From Candidatus Hydrogenedentota bacterium (GTDB lineage Bacteria > Hydrogenedentota > Hydrogenedentia > Hydrogenedentiales > CAITNO01): a stretch of 8,252 nt of DNA. Below the pieces are notes generated by a model. That model was not told the origin of the DNA and made no database searches. It was given only the letters and a program-made list of their open reading frames with translations. Shown here piece after piece: positions 6,435 through 8,252 of the stretch. The stretch is taken from assembly GCA_903922535.1 (NCBI GenBank), contig CAIXUF010000404.1, positions 1 through 8,252 on the forward strand. Direction: 5' to 3'. A program made the position numbers and the translations under genes. Positions within the stretch are counted from its first letter, which is position 1, and each line of letters opens with the position of its first letter.

Positions 6435-6707
6435 CTAGACAAAATCCGGTATGCCGCGCCTGATGTCATCGGCGGATATCGCCTTTCGGACACGGCGGCG
6501 GCGTTGGCGGAAATATTTCCCGGTTATCGTGAAGCCGTACGTTTGATCAACCGTGGCGCGGCCGGCGCGCCGTCCATCGCTGCAGAGTTGCTCGGCCAGA
6601 ATCTCGCTTTGCGGCTCCGTGTAGCCCAGTGTCATGTAGAACGCAACCCATTGGCTCATGTAGAGCCGATCACGCACAATGGGCTGGAATATTTCATCGG
6701 ATGCCAT
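6435..6707 (-). CDS. 90-residue orphan protein with an arginine-rich C-terminal part
   Basis: I do not recognise this protein. The first half (MSQWVAFYMTLGYTEPQSEILAEQL) looks helical. After ATVDQTYGF come the basic run RQRRRRVRKAI and an acidic/hydrophobic end (SADDIRRGIPDFV). The basic run could bind nucleic acid or phospholipid head groups, but that is a guess from composition. The start ATG overlaps the end of the AMP-binding C-terminal domain gene by 14 nt, with AGGGG about 14 nt upstream. Overlap upstream and a short gap downstream place it as the middle gene of the cassette. Codon choice (many GCC, CGC, GGC, CTG codons) fits the neighbouring genes, which supports real coding. No second copy accompanies copy A. 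Confidence 0.65.
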   Translation of the reverse strand: MASDEIFQPIVRDRLYMSQWVAFYMTLGYTEPQSEILAEQLCSDGRRAGRATVDQTYGFTITGKYFRQRRRRVRKAISADDIRRGIPDFV

Positions 6708-7023
6708 GGCTCAATGGATCCCCTGCACCGTTGTCACTGTCGGACACCGTCAAGGCAGCCAAGGCGCGCCGGGACACGGCACCCGCCGCGGTTCTTGGAA
6801 GGCTGGCCACCATCTGCATGTCCACCGCAAGGCGGACATGTTTCAGACGCACGCGGCAGTGAACATGAAAGTGCTCCCGGACGGCGGGCGTGTCCTTGCC
6901 GAGCACCACGAAGGCACGATAGCGCCGCCGCGCCGTTCCGGCCGCCGACGGAACCGGCACAACGCACGCCTCCCGCACATTGGCGCATTCCGCAAGCCGG
7001 CTCTCGATGCTGCGAATCTCCAT
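6694..7023 (-). CDS. Free-standing AMP-binding enzyme C-terminal domain, catalytic lysine lost
   Basis: This 109-residue protein corresponds to the mobile C-terminal domain of ANL-superfamily adenylate-forming enzymes (acyl-CoA synthetases, NRPS adenylation domains). The signatures are IRSIESRLAECANVREACVV (domain start), RRYRAFVVLGKDTP, a VHCRVRL helix, and MVASLPRTAAGAVSRRAL, equivalent to the usual LP-T-G-K-RR-L. The catalytic lysine after the last glycine is Ala82. No N-terminal core with the AMP-binding P-loop is encoded upstream, so it cannot adenylate alone; a regulatory or binding role is inference. The ATG at 7023 is preferred because GGAGG stands 4 nt upstream; a GTG at 7089 would add 22 residues with no domain similarity. 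It is the first gene of the cassette and lies about 70 bp downstream of the tandem repeat. Confidence 0.75.
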   Translation of the reverse strand: MEIRSIESRLAECANVREACVVPVPSAAGTARRRYRAFVVLGKDTPAVREHFHVHCRVRLKHVRLAVDMQMVASLPRTAAGAVSRRALAALTVSDSDNGAGDPLSHGIR

Positions 7024-7090
7024 GGCGCCTCCGTTGTTCTCCGCCTTTCCGGCGGCCTCCGGACAGAGAATACGGGGGTATTTATACACG

Positions 7091-7112
7091 GCGACTGTTA
7101 GTGGGTGATTAG
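7091..7112 (-). promoter_or_regulatory. Tandem CTAA repeat upstream of the AMP-domain/copy B cassette
   Basis: On the minus strand this reads CTAATCACCCA followed by CTAACAGTCGC. It matches the element at 2023-2044 at 19 of 21 bases over the core (7093-7113). The 11-bp phase of the CTAA pair is kept, although the two halves here agree less with each other (about 5 of 11). TATAAA (7081-7086) follows 6 nt after the second half and is a good -10 candidate. The start codon of the first cassette gene is about 70 nt downstream. The conserved position suggests that copy A and the cassette share one regulator. Confidence 0.5.
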
Positions 7113-7113
7113 G

Positions 7114-7293
7114 GGCCGCCGACGGGCGCGGCGGGGCAAAGCCGAGTGGGAGACGGGACGAACGGCCCGCGGGGAACTCATGGGGGGATTCGCATGGTGC
7201 CAGCAGCGAAGCGCTCCTGCCGGGGGCGCCGGCATTCCTGTCGGCTCTCTTCTTTCCGTCCCCGAAGGGGCGAACAAACGGAGATCCGCCGCG
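7114..7293. other. Spacer with short GC hairpins after the kinase gene
   Basis: No gene is seen. CCCC-GAA-GGGG at 7260-7270 lies about 23 nt past the kinase stop, with outer CCGT/ACGG arms. TGCCGG/CCGGCA with a 5-nt loop lies at 7218-7234. Neither is followed by a U-tract on the minus strand. Either could slow transcription after the kinase, but both are common in GC-rich DNA. Confidence 0.3.
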
Positions 7294-8136
7294 CTATATC
7301 CTGCTGCGCCCAATCTGCGACATCGCGATGCGCAGTTCGTCGCAATCCGCAAAGCGCTTTTCAGGCCGCTTTTGCAGCAGCCTCATGATGATGTCGCCCA
7401 GCGCCGTGGGGCACTTGGGGTTGATCAGCGACGGATGGTCCGGCACCACGGTTAGATGGCACTGGTACAGCGTGTTCAGATTGTCCACCGGGAAGGGCAC
7501 GCGTTCGGCGAACATCATGTAGAACGTGATGCCCATGGAATACTGGTCGCCGGCCGCGCCGACCCTTTCCTTGCGGATGAACTCGGGCGCCACAAACATG
7601 GGCGTAATTTGCTCGCCCACGCTGCGGTCGACCAGTTCCAGCAGGAAACTGCTGCCATACAGGGAGAAGTCGGCAATCTTGACCACGCCCGTGCGGGTGA
7701 AAAGCACGTTGGAGGGTTTGAAATCGTGGTGAACGCAGCCCTTGTCGTGCAGGTACTGCATGCCCTGGCAGATCTGCATGCTGACATTGATCCGCTCCTG
7801 AAGATTCCACGGGCGGTTCAGGATGTACCATTTCAGGCTCGGCCCGTCCACGTACTCCATGATCATGCAGCGGCCCTCGGGGCCGTCGATGAAGTCGAGG
7901 ATCTGCACACAGTTGACGTGCTTGAAGCGCTTGAACTTGGCCACGCTCTTGGCCAGGTCACGCACGTGGAGGTAATTGCGAAAAAAGTTCTCGTTGAAGA
8001 GCTTGACCGCCACGGCCTCGCCCTTCTTGGTGTCGATGCCCAGATAGACCTTGCCCGTGCCGCCCTGCCCAAGCACGCGCTCGAGTTTGTAGTGGTATAA
8101 TCTCGGAATGTCCGGTGTGAATTGACTGTCTACCAT
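7294..8136 (-). CDS. Hanks-type serine/threonine protein kinase, soluble, non-RD
   Basis: This 280-residue protein is essentially one kinase domain. Glycine loop: GQGGTGKV (23-30). ATP lysine: AVKLF (K45). Hinge: MEYVDGPSLKWYI. Catalytic loop: HHDFKPSN (D138, K140, N143). Metal site: DFS (D156). Then APE (183-185), GDQYSMG in helix F, and RPEKRF. Catalytic Asp, Lys and Asn are present, so it may be active. Three departures are visible: HRD is HHD (non-RD, so activation-loop phosphorylation may not be needed), DFG is DFS, and the helix-C glutamate expected before the KHVN segment appears to be Ser64. There is no transmembrane segment, PASTA or other sensor domain, so it is cytoplasmic with unknown substrates. 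The start is 50 nt downstream of the rsfS stop, with only a weak ribosome binding site (AAGG close to the ATG), so coupling to rsfS transcription is likely. Confidence 0.93.
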   Translation of the reverse strand: MVDSQFTPDIPRLYHYKLERVLGQGGTGKVYLGIDTKKGEAVAVKLFNENFFRNYLHVRDLAKSVAKFKRFKHVNCVQILDFIDGPEGRCMIMEYVDGPSLKWYILNRPWNLQERINVSMQICQGMQYLHDKGCVHHDFKPSNVLFTRTGVVKIADFSLYGSSFLLELVDRSVGEQITPMFVAPEFIRKERVGAAGDQYSMGITFYMMFAERVPFPVDNLNTLYQCHLTVVPDHPSLINPKCPTALGDIIMRLLQKRPEKRFADCDELRIAMSQIGRSRI

Positions 8137-8186
8137 GCCTTGTCCCGGAAGATGCCCGCCGATGCCCCGCGGTCACGCTGTCAATC

Positions 8187-8252
8187 CTATGCTTTTTCCA
8201 GTTCCAGCTTTATTTCCGGGGCGTCCGCCCACAGGCGGTCAAGATCATAGAA
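8187..8252 (-). CDS. rsfS: Ribosome silencing factor, last 21 residues (5' end outside the window)
   Basis: The frame on the minus strand runs from the window edge to TAG at 8187-8189 and reads FYDLDRLWADAPEIKLELEKA. This matches the very end of RsfS (DUF143/Iojap family), where the family has YYDLE-LWGDAP followed by a few charged residues. RsfS binds ribosomal protein L14 (uL14) and blocks joining of the ribosomal subunits in starvation. Only the C-terminus is visible, so completeness cannot be judged. The kinase gene follows 50 nt later on the same strand. Confidence 0.75.
   Translation of the reverse strand, partial: FYDLDRLWADAPEIKLELEKA

Noticed and set aside
6114..7112. 332-codon plus-strand frame across the three-gene cassette
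   Set aside because: The minus-strand frames show paralogy (copy B), domain similarity (AMP-binding C-terminal) and ribosome binding sites; the plus frame shows none of these.
1..8252. CRISPR array, tRNA, rRNA, insertion sequence or transposase
   Set aside because: No regularly spaced repeats, no cloverleaf or rRNA-like sequence, and no transposase motifs or terminal inverted repeats were seen on either strand.

Overview
The window looks like chromosomal DNA of a GC-rich, free-living Gram-negative bacterium, most likely an uncultured lineage near Hydrogenedentota/Lentisphaerae/Planctomycetes. The best clue is a type II secretion/DUF1559-like pilin with a GFTLIE cleavage site and an H-P-G-G-A-N...Y-M-D-G-H C-terminal motif. 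A Hanks-type kinase, a GH116-like protein and a PbfA-like lyase fit that guess. No 16S or other taxonomic marker is present, so this is inference.

Layout. Left edge (+): the C-terminal 328 residues of a GH116-fold protein overlap by ATGA with coaE (dephospho-CoA kinase). Next (-) is a small orphan protein, here 'copy A' (1662-1973), preceded by a tandem 11-bp direct repeat. A roughly 400-bp spacer with a long hairpin leads to a HAD-IIA phosphatase (+, 2454-3242). Convergent to it is a class-III PLP enzyme (-, 3499-4839) that strongly resembles (R)-1-hydroxy-2-aminoethylphosphonate ammonia-lyase (PbfA). Then, all on the minus strand and listed left to right: a pilin-like DUF1559 protein (5033-6055); a three-gene cassette transcribed from 7023 to 6153, made of a free-standing AMP-binding-enzyme C-terminal domain, a 90-aa orphan, and an 85-aa protein ('copy B') about 64% identical to copy A; a soluble Ser/Thr protein kinase (7294-8136); and the last 21 residues of the ribosome silencing factor RsfS (8187-8252).

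How they may work together. coaE and rsfS are housekeeping genes at the edges, with accessory genes between them. The most interesting signal is the pair of small paralogues A and B. Both transcription units are preceded by the same element (19 of 21 bases identical), built from two CTAA-containing halves 11 bp apart, which is the spacing of OmpR/PhoB-family response-regulator sites. One unit carries only the small protein. The other adds an AMP-binding C-terminal domain that has lost its catalytic lysine and its N-terminal core. This looks like a co-regulated small-protein family, and I do not recognise its function.
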